64,000 nt of DNA from Zasmidium citrigriseum (lineage: Eukaryota > Ascomycota > Dothideomycetes > Mycosphaerellales > Mycosphaerellaceae): assembly GCA_002786025.1 (NCBI GenBank), contig NHNW01000034.1:310001-374000 (forward strand). The letters run 5' to 3'. The notes beneath the pieces were generated by a model. The model was not told where the DNA came from. It ran no database searches and was given only the letters and a program-made list of their open reading frames with translations. A program made the position numbers and the translations under genes. Shown one piece after another: positions 43,237 through 54,215 of this stretch. The first letter of the stretch is position 1, and every line of letters starts with the position of its first letter.

Positions 43237-43711
43237 TGTGGAAGGTATTGCTACTATCGCCGGGCAGATCCACGAGATGTCGAAGAGGTGTCTTGCAAGG
43301 AGAGGCTGCGACCGGTGACCCTCATGCCTACATATGGAAGGTCGTTTCTTCAGCTGGACCTGAAACGGCTTGTCTGATCCTATTCTGGCCCCAAGCCATG
43401 CGTTAGTGTTGTGTGGAAGCACCTGGGCACGCTAAAGGTCCAATTATCAGTCTAGCGCGGCGCATGCACCTAGGCTGGGCGGCCATTCAGCAGCTGCGCC
43501 TTGCGCAGACCGTTGACTGAGGCGCACTCAATAGTTGGTTCGTCCTGTTTCTTACGGCAGGAGGACTCGAAGGCCTGGGGGGGTGAAAAGTGATCACATC
43601 AGCAAATGAAAATGAGAGGAAGCGAAACAGGGCGACAGGTGAAGTGAAAGAACTGACACAGGTCATGAAGATGAGAAACAAGTAAAATACATGTCCTGGC
43701 CCCAACATCCA
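43237..43711. other. intergenic stretch
   Basis: Promoter side of the Cys-rich gene and 3' flank of the next gene. Nothing recognised. Confidence 0.3.
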
Positions 43712-44259
43712 TCATACAAACCCCCCATCATTCCCATGCATAGCCCGACTAGCCCAAAACTCCCTAACCCTCCAAACCCCATCCCCCTCCTTCCACCACC
43801 TCAACTCCGTCAACCCCTTCAACTCAACATTACTCAGCCCCACAACCGTCATATCCATATAAACACTCGCCTCCCCCTTCTCCTCATCCACAAAAGCCGA
43901 ACACTCCCTCATCACAAACGCCAATCTCTCGTCTTGGGCGTACCACTCCCGCCAGACGTCGTTGAGCTGTTTCCAGGATAGGACGCCTGGGTAGTCTAAA
44001 GGGCAGAAGGTCAGTATATGCAATGATGTGCCTTCTGGCCTTCGGACTTACTGTCGAGTTGCGCGCTGTAGGTTGTGGAGATGTGGGAGAGGACTTCCTG
44101 TCCCATGGGGGTTTGGTGCGAGAAGTCTCGGTTGTTGAGGACTAGGAGGGAGTTCTCGGCTATGCGTTTTAGGTGCGTGGCGGTGTCGGTTGTGGAGGCG
44201 GGGGTTGGTTTGGGGAGGAGGGGGGCCTGGGGTTTGGACATGGGTGGTTGTGGTCTCAT
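43712..44259 (-). CDS. NTF2/SnoaL-like small protein
   Basis: Exons are 44259-44052 and 43995-43712, giving 163 residues. The join (donor GTAAGT, acceptor TTTAG) reads QLDNYPGVLSWKQLNDVWREWY. The predicted layout of N-terminal helix (HLKRIAENSLLVLNNRDF), mid-helix and long beta strands (EASVYMDMTVVGLSNVELKGLTELRWW) ending VREFW is that of the cone-like NTF2 fold. Members act as enzymes or binding proteins; none can be named here. The start could also be Met7 (44241). Confidence 0.65.
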
Positions 44260-44541
44260 TTGGGGTGTGGTATTCGCTTTGGAATCGCGATTTCTTCTTC
44301 CTGATCTTGAATGCCACTTTTTATGAATGCTTTCAGCCGCAAGCCACTACCTAGGTACCGTCTTGCTCGCACGAGCATTTAGGTTCAGGGTCCCGTGTCG
44401 AAGGTCCAGATCGAACTTGATTGGCTGTCGAGGTTGCCATTGGCTTCGCGAACGAAGAAATCTACCACATGCAGCAGACATTATCGGCCTGACACGAGAT
44501 GAGCCGATGTAACCATCCGCGATAGCCGCACTCCCTCACAT

Positions 44542-45948
44542 CTAAAACGCAGCCCAAGGATCATACCCATCCGCCTGAAAGATCTTCTCCATCTGCCTCC
44601 TCCGAATCCCAATATTGCCACCGTCGAACAACGGCAAACACATAGCATCGTTCAGCAACCTCGGGAAAGGCGAAGCCTTGCTATACGATGTCCTGCAAAA
44701 ACAATTAGCATCGCAACCACAATCATAGTTTCACTCGCAAGGATCCGAGAAGGGAAAACTTACATCCCCACAACACTCATAGCATCCGTAACACTCCTAA
44801 CACAATTATCCGAGCAAAAAATCTTCGCTTCGATGCAAAGTTCCTGACGAGACTGGAAATCCCCGGGACCGTTCTCAAGAGCGTGGAGAGCTTTCCAGGT
44901 TAAAAGCCGAGAGGCATCGGTTCGCATTTTGATATCTGTGAGAAGATCGGCGACGCTCTGTCGCTGGATGATAGGCACACTGCCTCCTCGAGAGTCGTTC
45001 TTCGCGAAGTCAAGAGCCGCTTCGAAGGCTTTGCGCATGATGCTGACGGAGAAGGAGCCCACGAGAGCGGCGCTGGCTGTGAAGGATTGCTCGATGAGAG
45101 CTGCGGCTGCTTCGCCGTCTGCCAGGACGTTGGATTCTGGGACGCGGAGGTTGGTGAAGCGGCTATGAGGGCCTGTGGTCGCTGGGTGGCCCATGAGATC
45201 CGGCTCGTCGAGGATTGTGTAGGCGTCTGAGGCGTTCGCGGCGACGATTTCGCGAGTGACGCATAGTACGATGATGGAAGCTGCTGGGTTGACGCCTGGA
45301 GCGTCGCCGTTGACTTGTCCGTCGACGACTTTGCGGCAGACGACGCATTGTAAGTCGGCCCCTTTCCCGTCCCAGCCTCCGCTGTTCGTGGTCCAAAGCT
45401 ATGTCTCATCAGCACACTCCTCTCCTTTCCTATCGACACGATCTCACCTTCTCCCCACTGACAACCCAATCCCCACCCTCCTTCCTCGCCGTCGTCTGCA
45501 ACCCCTTCCCTCCCTTCTCCAACCAATTCGCCGTACCCCCAGGTTCCGAATGCACCAGACTAGCCATCGGCTCTCCCTCTCCACTCAAAAACTTCCCAAG
45601 AAACTCCTTCTGCAACCTCTCATGCCCACTCAGGATCAATGGCGTCAATCCCAATCCCGTTCCGGCAATCGTCAACGTAACACTTGGGTCGGTGGCGTAC
45701 ATTTCCTCAAGGCCGATGGCGGCGTCGAGAAGGGAGCTGGACGTCCCGCCGAGAGGGATGGGGATTTGAGACTTGAGCATGCCGCCTTGGACGGCGATGC
45801 GATAAAGAGGAAGGATGGAGCGGAAACGCTGTGATTGTGTTGGGAGGGAGCCATATGTTCCATAGGCTGTGGAGAGGAGTTTGATTGCGAAGGTACGGGC
45901 GCCTTGACGCTGCTGCTCTTGGGCTTCGGAGAGGATGAAGTTGGCCAT
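44542..45948 (-). CDS. acyl-CoA dehydrogenase family protein
   Basis: Exons are 45948-45448, 45398-44764 and 44692-44542, giving 428 residues. It has the full three-domain ACAD layout: N-terminal helical domain, middle beta domain with MASLVHSEPGGTANW and VVSGEKLWTTNSGG (restored by splicing), and C-terminal helical domain with KMRTDASRLLTWKA and NIGIRRRQMEKIF at the end. FAD-dependent alpha,beta-dehydrogenation of an acyl thioester is the family reaction. The divergent C-terminus suggests a specialised substrate, as in fungal DszC or nitroalkane-oxidase-like members. No peroxisomal SKL end is seen. Confidence 0.88.
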
Positions 45949-46699
45949 CTTGTATCCACACTACTCCAAGAGATAGAAAGCCAACAAGAAGGTAACGAAA
46001 CAGTCAATATAAGATCACAATTCTGAGGAGAGATTTAGACTTTCCTTCATCTCTCTACAGCGGAATCTACACCGTGCCAATCTCGCTCTCTGCATCGATG
46101 GCGAGAGCTGTGGGAGCTGAAGCTCTACAGCAGTGGCTATCGTCAGCCCTGGAGAATCCCTGTCCGAGTTGTACGAGACCCACATGCCGGGATGCAGGGT
46201 TGAAGGCTGATATGCTTGAAGGATTCTGCTGCTTTATCGGGTAGGAGGTCAGGTACATGGCGGAATCGGTTGGCTTGGTATGGGACGAGTTCCGCTGTCG
46301 ACTGCAAAATTGTTAGTAGATGCCTTTAGTATGCCACTCACACACAGCTTGAATGGGGTCTTCTTGATCGTGTGACCTCCTTTCACCCGGATAGTTTCTC
46401 TCCGGACAACTGCACAACGCCAAGCCCTCGAAGAGCCTGTCCGACCCTTCTTTGTTCGTGACACAGTGCAGGATGGCTTTCGAGAGCACCAGAGGTAAAT
46501 CGGTCGAAGGAAGCGTCCATCTGGAAAGGTTCATCAATTCGTTCGCTCAGGGGTATCAATCTCCAAAACTCGTCGCTATGCAAAACGCTCAATCCAACCG
46601 ACCGATGCCTTGAGATCATCTGTCGCGCAAGAGATAATCAAGTCTCCAAGCCTGGTCCTCGCTCTTTACAACGCCATGCCCATCCATGATGCAAGGGTA
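45949..46699. other. intergenic stretch
   Basis: Upstream of the acyl-CoA dehydrogenase and 3' of the next minus-strand gene. Several overlapping minus ORFs (46249-46619) lack features. Nothing recognised. Confidence 0.3.
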
Positions 46700-48139
46700 T
46701 CACACCAATTCATCGTCCCAGATGCTGCCCATGTTGTCAATGGCCTCCATAGTGCTCTGAGCAACCCGTCTCGTCGCCCAACCCGTAGCCGCGGCAGCGG
46801 AAGTGAAAGTGCTCACAGGTACCCCATAGCCCCGGAGAGGGACTTGTCCATTCTCGAGGTTGAATATCGTGTCTATGATCCATCCCAGGAATCGCCAGTA
46901 AGGTTTCAGGTAGGGCCTCAGTGGATGAAGAACGGCATAGTGTGTGACGAATGGCATCAGTGGCCCGTCGACATTGTCGCACCAGGTCAAGCAAAGGGAG
47001 CTCTCAATCGCCAACCAGATCAGAAACAGGCCCGTTATCCAACCGAGCCAGGTGGGGACAATATAGAATCGGCTGTTCAGGTCGTAGGTGTAAAAGTTCT
47101 CTCGAAGCTCGACCCACAGTGCTCGCCATACAGAGGCGTATCGTCCTCCGCAGTGTGTGCAGATGGTTCTCCCGTTGTGATCGACTTGTCTTACGATTGT
47201 TATGTCCGACGCGACCTCAGTTCGTGGTGCTGTCTTAGGCTGGGCGACAACTGGCGGCTGTGGAGTCTTCGATTGGGCGGTGTCCTTGGGTGCAGGTCCA
47301 GGCTCAGGCTTCCGTACATTCGTTGGTCTTTTGCTCTCTGCCTTTCGCTCAGGCTCAGGTTTGGAGGCAGGTTCGACAGACGGTTCAATCTTGACATTGG
47401 GTTCTGGCTCCTCGACTTTCGGTTGCGAATTCTCGATTTGCGCTGGAGCTTCAGTCCCCTCGATCCTGTTTGAAATGCGCCGCAGTCCACGATTGGCGTC
47501 CTTAATTGTGGATTGAGTCGTGCGCAATTGTTTCGTCAAGCTGGCCAGAGCCAATTCTTCTTGTTCCATCTCTTTTGACTGATGCCTCCTCGGAGTGTGT
47601 GGTGGCTCTTCATCGATGTGTACGTTCTCATTGTCTCGAGGATGTGGCGGCGTGTCCAGAACGGGATGAATGATATTCTCTAGAGAGGCAATGGTACTAT
47701 CATTGTACTCTCGTCCTTCCTCGTTCAGAATCGCCTCCAGGGCAGATCGCGGATGAGAGGTCTTGGGGACTCTACCCTCCTGGTCCAGTCTATCCACGAG
47801 CTTGTCGAACGTCGTGCGCTTGTCCAGCTCTTCAGCCAAGGGGTCTACTGGCGGTATGTTCTCCTGCTGTTCCTCATGGCGCATTTGTTGCGCTCTTTGT
47901 ATTTGAGCGAGAAGTTCCTTTCGGGGTCGGGCTTTGGAAAAAGGTCGCGGTCGCGGCGGAGGCGGTTCCGGTTTCGATTCCTCGGGCGGCAGTATTATCT
48001 CAACATGCTCTTCGTGTATCCTCTGTCCTTCCATTTCGCGCATTCGCTGTGCTCTTTGTATTTGCGCCAGTAGTTCTTTTCGCGGCTTCGCTTTGGAAAA
48101 GGGTCGGCGCGGCCGAGGTGTTTCTGTGACCGTCTCCAT
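46700..48139 (-). CDS. unknown membrane protein with N-terminal duplication
   Basis: Single exon, 479 residues. The first 90 residues contain two near-identical copies of a basic helix, PFSKAKPRKELLAQIQRAQ and PFSKARPRKELLAQIQRAQ, offset by 53. A disordered, Pro/Glu/Lys-rich middle with a coiled-coil stretch (about 190-225) follows. The C-terminal 155 residues hold a CTHCGG mini-motif (327-332), a membrane span (about 358-384) and a second amphipathic stretch near 410. The C-terminal block looks like a conserved fungal domain, but I cannot name it. A long plus-strand ORF across it is a shadow. Confidence 0.75.
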   Translation of the reverse strand: METVTETPRPRRPFSKAKPRKELLAQIQRAQRMREMEGQRIHEEHVEIILPPEESKPEPPPPRPRPFSKARPRKELLAQIQRAQQMRHEEQQENIPPVDPLAEELDKRTTFDKLVDRLDQEGRVPKTSHPRSALEAILNEEGREYNDSTIASLENIIHPVLDTPPHPRDNENVHIDEEPPHTPRRHQSKEMEQEELALASLTKQLRTTQSTIKDANRGLRRISNRIEGTEAPAQIENSQPKVEEPEPNVKIEPSVEPASKPEPERKAESKRPTNVRKPEPGPAPKDTAQSKTPQPPVVAQPKTAPRTEVASDITIVRQVDHNGRTICTHCGGRYASVWRALWVELRENFYTYDLNSRFYIVPTWLGWITGLFLIWLAIESSLCLTWCDNVDGPLMPFVTHYAVLHPLRPYLKPYWRFLGWIIDTIFNLENGQVPLRGYGVPVSTFTSAAAATGWATRRVAQSTMEAIDNMGSIWDDELV

Positions 48140-48717
48140 GGCGCCGGCCTCGAGCGAATATGTGATGCTGAACAGAACTTGTGTATTGATGTTGCAGCGA
48201 CAAGTTCAATGCTTTCCTGAGGGAAGTCGCGTCGCGCGTCGCTAGCGAACATCCCTGTTCAAAGGTGGTCCGAGCTTCGGAACGTCACTTGCTGCCGCTT
48301 CTCTTCTACTTCCCAATTCACACGCAGAGGAATGCTCTCTTGGAGAACACACCGCCGAAACGCAGACTCGTCTACTCGTATCTCGACAATGGGCTACTAG
48401 ACACCTTGCGTCCGATGGGAGCGCTGTCAAGGCACTCCGCGATGGACCAACTTAGCACCAATGCTGAAGAAGTGACCAAGGAAGACGTATTGCTCTATCC
48501 CGCCTTGCGAGCGCCATCAAATTTGATGATTGGTCTGCAAAGCAAGTTACAACGCTTAACTCACGGAGCCAAGTATGAGCTGCATGTGTTTGTATGCATC
48601 TGCGTGGCACAGTCGAGAGCGGGGTCCTGATCTTTCAAGTGGCCATTGCTCGATATGCCAGACTGACTTCCACAATAACGATTTGGAAATAGTGCTCGCT
48701 CAACCCGATCATTCATC
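48140..48717. other. divergent intergenic stretch
   Basis: A 121-codon plus ORF (48265-48630) lies here; its stop separates it from the cupin gene. I do not accept it as coding. Otherwise promoter DNA. Confidence 0.35.
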
Positions 48718-49500
48718 ATGAAGCGGACATACACGGCTGACCATGCTTCACTGGAGCTTCCGCTGCCCAACGCCGTCACCTTTGACTTTTCCACTCCAAA
48801 GGCGATCCAAATCACCGTGCCGGTTGGGAGTCAATGGTATATGGGAGATCACTGGCACACCAAACGACTTGATTCTCGACACATACTCTGCACAGAAGGC
48901 TTACTGTTCATCTCCGTAACTCCACGCGACAATTGGCGTGGCGCCCTTCTTGTCGGCGGACCCGGCACGGAGCATACCTTTGCACTATCTGAGGTCACGC
49001 AATGGGGAACGGCAGCAGTGGACAACAATGGCTGCAACCGAGAGTCTCTAAAAGTCGTTTTGACGGCCGATGAGGTGCTCCATCGTAACATCTGCAGTGC
49101 CATTCTGGACAGAGACCTCTATCCTCATCTCGACTCGACTTCGTTCTGGCTGAAATGGTACTTTCGGACATTGGATGGCGCACACAGGGAACGTCTGCTC
49201 GACCGACTCTTAGATGTTCAACTCCAAGTCACGTACTATGGCAACGACTATCACTTACCTCATGGGACCTTGCCGTTCTCCAAACCCTGGTTTATATTGC
49301 CAGGTACTCAGCGAGCTCCAGACTGGGTCCTCAATCTGGAGATTCGCTCCAGTCACTGGATCTCACAAATGTTCATGCTGAGTTGCTATCTGATCGGGCG
49401 TATCTTTCTCGGTATGAGGGTGCACTATCCAGAATATACTCCGAACCGCAAGATTGAAACGATCATGAAGGCGTCTGAGGTCAATAGAAAAGGAGCTTGA
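48718..49500 (+). CDS. cupin-like fungal protein with C-terminal hydrophobic segment
   Basis: Single exon, 260 residues. The N-terminal half follows a fungal cupin pattern: LPNAVTFDFSTPKAIQITVP, then WYMGDHWHTK, where HWH supplies the usual metal-binding histidines. The later conserved glutamate and histidine ligands are not obvious, so metal binding is uncertain. The C-terminal third has a hydrophobic helix (QMFMLSCYLIGRIFLGM) and ends VHYPEYTPNRKI, a tail I associate with this cupin family. Function unknown; possibly a membrane-associated or degenerate member. Confidence 0.65.
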   Translation: MKRTYTADHASLELPLPNAVTFDFSTPKAIQITVPVGSQWYMGDHWHTKRLDSRHILCTEGLLFISVTPRDNWRGALLVGGPGTEHTFALSEVTQWGTAAVDNNGCNRESLKVVLTADEVLHRNICSAILDRDLYPHLDSTSFWLKWYFRTLDGAHRERLLDRLLDVQLQVTYYGNDYHLPHGTLPFSKPWFILPGTQRAPDWVLNLEIRSSHWISQMFMLSCYLIGRIFLGMRVHYPEYTPNRKIETIMKASEVNRKGA

Positions 49501-49896
49501 GGTGGATGGGATTCGAAGTTGTACAAGCTGCTCAACGAGCCTTGTCGTCACTTTATTTCCATTCGCATGATTGTAAGCCAGAAATGGGCTATTCGTTGTG
49601 AGAATGCGGACTTTTGTAATGCAGTATCCGCTTCCAGATAGTTGATGTATGTCTTCCGACAGACCCGATTTCAGACAAGATATCTCGCTCTCATGAGCGT
49701 CATGACCACAGTCTCAACCAAGACCTAAGTTCCATGGGGCCAGTTGAGCCCATGAATTGATTGATTGCTTTAATGCCCTACAAGGATTACTTGGCCCAAG
49801 CTCAGCCAAGCCGGCCCCGCGACCGACGACTGACGACAACTTCAACTGCTCTCAAGGCAACACCAGTCGCAAGTCCAAACAACACAACCCGCAAAG
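49501..49896. other. intergenic stretch
   Basis: Promoter side of the ARPC5 gene, ending in an A/C-rich leader. Nothing else seen. Confidence 0.3.
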
Positions 49897-50589
49897 ATGG
49901 CCGAATTCAACTGGCGAACCATCAACGTCGACGCATTGGACCCCGAGTCCTCCTACAACTTCGACCTCTCCACCCTCACCCCCGCCGTCCAGCCCGTTTC
50001 AACCGCAGACGTCCAGACTCTCGCCGGTCAAGTACGGCAATTACTACGAGGAGGCAATCCAGAGGGCGCATTGCGAGGCGCATTGGAGAACCCACCATAT
50101 GGCGCCGACGACCAGGGCAAGGTATGTCAATACCAAAAGACAGCATGGAGCGCAACCATGGCTGACAAGGTGAGCAACAGCAAGTCCACCTGCAAACCGT
50201 CACCGAGATCCTCCAATCGATACGACAAGCCGAAATGACGCCTATGCTCCAGCGGATATACCAGTCAGAAGGCGGTTCAGAGGTTTGCGACACTTTGATG
50301 AAGTATCTCTACAAGGGAATGGCGCAAGGACCGCCGGCGGGGAGCAATTCGACGCAGAGGAACATTACGCCGCAGGCGACGGGCTTTTCGCAGATTGGTG
50401 GCAGGAATTTTGGTGGTGCTGAGGGCGGTGGACAGGCGATGAGTGTACTGCTCAGCTGGCATGAGAAGGTAAGCTGGGATTTGATACATGCGCAGATGGA
50501 TGAGGGGAGACTAACGTCTTGTGCAGCTTGTAGAGCTCTGCGGTACGGGTAGTATTGTGCGAGTTATGTCTGATCGGAGGACGGTCTGA
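49897..50589 (+). CDS. ARC15: Arp2/3 complex subunit 5 (p16-Arc)
   Basis: Exons are 49897-50121, 50181-50468 and 50527-50589, giving 191 residues. The N-terminus MAEFNWRTINVDALDPES and the C-terminal LVELCGTGSIVRVMSDRRTV (restored by the last join) match ARPC5. The middle VQTLAGQVRQLLRGGNPEGAL and SVLLSWHEKLVE fit as well. It is one of seven Arp2/3 subunits nucleating branched actin at endocytic patches. A Gly-rich insert (about residues 135-155) is typical of filamentous fungi. Confidence 0.94.
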
Positions 50590-51072
50590 GCGCCGGAGGA
50601 ATCCCTGGCCCAGAACCTTTGACGTCTGAGGCCCACGACCTCGCGGAAACGAGAGCAGCAGCCATCAGGAGTACTCAGCAGCATCTCACAAGCAGCTGAG
50701 CCTGCTATGCGTAGCCCTTCGCTGAGAGCAGGACTTCGCAAGAAGTAGTTGGCTGTGTACACGGCAACAAAATATGAAAAGACGATGCCGAGGTCTCAAA
50801 TGATACCGCAGACCAGCGAATTTCAAAGATGTGACGAAGATCCTTCTTTCCCTGCTTCTATTTGAACCTGCCTCACTTCCAAGGATCGTCGTTATTCTGG
50901 CTGCCACAACTTGTTGCGAGGGAGGCGCATGCCGTGGAGGGGTACCTCGCGATATCCATATGCTTTACCTTCAAGTTTTCGTCGGTATCCCCAATATCTG
51001 GCATCGCTCCCTGCATACAACCATCGCTTCAGCATATCTTCAATCCATCATTTCCATCAGAGTTAATACATC
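50590..51072. other. intergenic stretch
   Basis: Between ARPC5 and the two-span gene. Nothing recognised. Confidence 0.3.
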
Positions 51073-51500
51073 ATGCGCAAAAGAAGGACAACGGCAGTAA
51101 CCAAGGTGAGGAGCACTCACACAGACCAAGCACACCCTGCTCACCTCACACCACACCACAACAGGCCAAGCACCGCGCGAAGCTCGATCCAGAACTCCAA
51201 GCGAACGAACCCAATCCTCACCTCGCCACAAAACCACCCGGCACCCTCGAAGGCTTCACCCTACCTTTCTTCGCAGCCCTCCTACTCCTCGCGCTCTCCG
51301 GAGCTGTCTTAGTCGCATGCACCTGGGAAATGCTCACCGATGGTCTACGCATACTATGGGATGATGGAGATTGGGCCATCTATCTGGGGATATGCCTCGT
51401 CGGGGGATTCGGCTTGGCGGGACTGCTGCTTTGGTACGAGCCTGGCTTTGAGGAGTTGCGTGGGTTGATTTGGAGCTGGTGCAAGGAGTGGATCTGGTGA
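51073..51500 (+). CDS. small two-span membrane protein
   Basis: Exons are 51073-51105 and 51165-51500, giving 122 residues. The first exon encodes a basic N-terminus MRKRRTTAVTK, joined to AKHRAKLDPELQANEP. Two spans follow: FFAALLLLALSGAVLVACTW (about 52-71) and WAIYLGICLVGGFGLAGLLLWY (about 86-107). It ends in a Trp-rich ELRGLIWSWCKEWIW. An unspliced ORF starting at 50862 also reaches this stop but adds an implausible N-terminus. No family recognised. Confidence 0.6.
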
Positions 51501-51961
51501 TTTTGGTGGTTTTCTCTCGAGGCCAGCAGAATATGACAGGCGGTGATGGTCAGTGTTGGTGGCTTGAGTAGACATCGTTCGTTGGAGATTGGTAGCGATT
51601 GATTTAGCTTCTGATACGTCTTGGCGGTTGGTTGGAGCTCATTTCATTCACTTCGCATCTTCAACACGTCCTCTCGGTCTTCAATCACAATTTCCTGCAT
51701 TCTTCAATATCCCACAAGAAGTGGAGTCTACCAGCCCACTCATACGCTGCACGAATGGCATAGCGTGGTCTTTAGTCCCTGGGACGAGGAGCTAGTCAGC
51801 GATCACATGAAAGTAAGGCCTCCACATTCACCACAATTTTAAAAATTGATGTAATATAATCTACCTTCTATCTCTTCCAGGGCTACTTTCTTCTTTCTTC
51901 ATAATCTACACCTTGTCAATAGCATAGACTCCTCTTGTCTATCGGAGAACAGAACAACATC
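51501..51961. other. intergenic stretch
   Basis: Promoter side of the secreted acidic gene; an AT-rich TATA-like stretch AATATAATCT lies near 51853. Nothing else. Confidence 0.35.
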
Positions 51962-53781
51962 ATGCCTTTCAACACATACAGCCTCGTCGCCTTCGGCGTC
52001 GGCCTCACGTCCTTCGCGATGGCAAGGCCTGCCCCGTTGCCGTCCACCCTCAGCACCGTCTATGTGACTGAGGCTTCCAACATCCCGGCTGCTGTTAAGC
52101 CGTACGTATAGCCCCTTCAACTCCTCCCACTTGTCTTTACACATCGTTCTCCGTCGATCGCCCTGCAGCTGTGCCTCCGAGCCGTTGCATCAGACGCTCA
52201 TTCCAGTCGATAGCTCGGAGATACATTTGCTTTTCATCTTTCCCTCGATTCAAAGTGACCACCCGCTGACAAGACTGCAGGTCTCCGGTCAACGATGGCT
52301 CCTTTCTCGAGGAGATCGCCGAGGCTATCATCAACAGCACGAGTTCGGTCAACGAGACCGACGACTGGCGTGTTCTCCGTCGTCAGGCGGAGCATAAAGC
52401 CACTCAGCCAGAGGATCTGGTCAAGCTGGCCGCCGAGATCGTCGCCAACACCAGCATCACGACCAACGAGACTCAAGCCCTTCTCGACTTGCTCGAGAAC
52501 CATCCCGAGCTTTTTCTCCCGAACGACAATGGCGCCTACCGCCGTCAGGCTGAGGACAAGCCCGACGAACATGATCATCTCGAGCAGATCGCCAAAGCCA
52601 TCATCGAGGTCATGAGCAACACCACGTCCCCGGCCGGCAAATCTCCCACCCATCACCGCCAGTGGCCAGCAGAGAACGAGTGCGACGTAAACCCCAACAC
52701 TCTCATGGTCTACGAAGCGCTCAACATCACCAGCCCCTGCGCCCCATCCATCTCCTCCCGTGAAGTCCCATCCAACGCCACCGGTCCCGCAGATTTTGCC
52801 TTCCAAGTCGAGCTCGCCAAAGAGATCGGCCTCCTAACTGTCCAAGCCGATCTCAAAATCCAGGAGAAGAAAGCGCAGATCCTCAGCCTGCACAGACTCG
52901 CCTCCAAAGCCCAGAAAATCAACGCCAACATGACCGAGGCGGAGCAGAATAAGGTCCTCGAAGACGCCGCAAGGGTTTCGTTTGAGGAGGCTCAGGAGGC
53001 TACGGATGAGTATCATGCCAAGTTTGAGAAGATCGAGGCTGAGCTCGAGCAGCTCAAGGGCCCGCTGGAGATGCCGGGTGGGATTATGAATCCGCCTCCA
53101 CGTCCGGAGATTGAGAAGAATCTGCAGGGTGTTAACAAGACCAGCGAGTTTAATGAGGACGTCCGTACTCTTGAGGACGAGAAGTCAGCTGAGCTGGCGT
53201 CCAAGACCGATTCCGACAGCGATGAGGACGAATCCGCCACCCCCGCCACCAAGAACACCCTCCAGCGTCGCTACAATGACCGCTGTCTGATCCACTTCTG
53301 GGAGCCTTGCCTGGACGACTACTGGAAGGGGTTCGACGGCTACACCGATGATCCACCCCCTGAAGGAACAGAGACCGAGGAGGAGCGGAAGGCACGAGAG
53401 GGTGACGAAGAGATCAAAGCCGCCCAGGAGGAAGTGCAGCGTAAGGCGGAGGAGGAAATTGGCGAGTCTGTCGAACATGATGAGGCTGATTATGAGAATA
53501 AGAAAGCTAAGGAGGCTAAGGAGGAAGAAGAGGAGGAGGATGGCGAGGAAGATGGTGAGAGGGCTGGTGAGGATGGCCAGAAGGGTGACGAGGAGGATGG
53601 TAAGAAAGATGGTGAAGAGGGCGGCGAGGATGGTGAGAAGGATGGTGAAGACACCGATGGAAACGAAGAGCAGGGCCAGAAGATCGCCCGCCGAAGTCAA
53701 GTTAAGAAATGGTTCAAGTGGTATGTCAACTGCCAGATGGGCAGAAAGGATTGTGACGAGAATGAATCATGGCCATTTTGA
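51962..53781 (+). CDS. secreted acidic repeat protein
   Basis: Exons are 51962-52101 and 52281-53781, giving 546 residues. The signal peptide spans about 1-21. Three loose repeats follow, each with A-E/K-A/I-I-I/V helices, N-x-S/T sites and a basic pair or single Arg before Gln (LRRQ, YRRQ, HHRQ), near residues 79, 140 and 185. Those are candidate Kex2-type cuts. A coiled-coil block lies at about 230-320. A short Cys-containing domain (DRCLIHFWEPCLDDYW, about 390) precedes a long Glu/Asp/Gly/Lys low-complexity run. The protein ends KKWFKWYVNCQMGRKDCDEN, another Cys pair. No homologue recognised. The 179-base intron is long for this window. Confidence 0.72.
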
Positions 53782-54215
53782 CCTTGTCGCGGAAATGCGC
53801 CTTGCTTTGGGGACAAACTCGCAGCTTGGAATTGGAAGATGTCGTGTTCGCCGATTTGTTCATTGGAGCCTGGAGTTTGGCGATCCTAGTTGGTCATGCA
53901 GACAGTCATGGCGTAGGTCAGATAGAGACCAAGCGATTTCGTAGGGTCCCTAATGCAAGTCTTGCTTCTCGACTAAAACTCATCCTTCCATTGATTTCCG
54001 CAACGCCGTAACGCCTCGCTTGTGTGACAATGTCGTAAGGTCCTTCGTTGTCCCGCTTGAATTGGGACGTATGCTGATCTCCGCGAAAGCCGCCTGCCTC
54101 CGAGTCTCTATGCAGGTCTTGGGGAAGGAATGCTCTCGTTTGGATCCAAGGCCCAGCGATCCATGTGTTGGTTTGTTGGTATTTTGCAGTCCGATAAGTG
54201 CCACCTGAGGGTAGA
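53782..54215. other. convergent intergenic stretch
   Basis: 3' flanks of the acidic secreted gene and RPB10. No gene seen. Confidence 0.3.

Noticed and set aside
46610..47473. 287-codon plus ORF
   Set aside because: Antisense shadow of the 479-residue membrane protein; reads as Arg/Leu-rich mirror of it.
48265..48630. 121-codon plus ORF upstream of the cupin gene
   Set aside because: No domain, stop before the cupin start, and the cupin N-terminus is already complete.
50862..51500. 212-codon unspliced version of the two-span protein
   Set aside because: The N-terminal half runs through a good intron (GTGAGG...ACAG) and lacks any recognisable feature; the spliced 122-residue form is cleaner.
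52234..52806. 190-codon Gly/Val-rich minus ORF
   Set aside because: Antisense shadow of the secreted acidic gene's coding exon.
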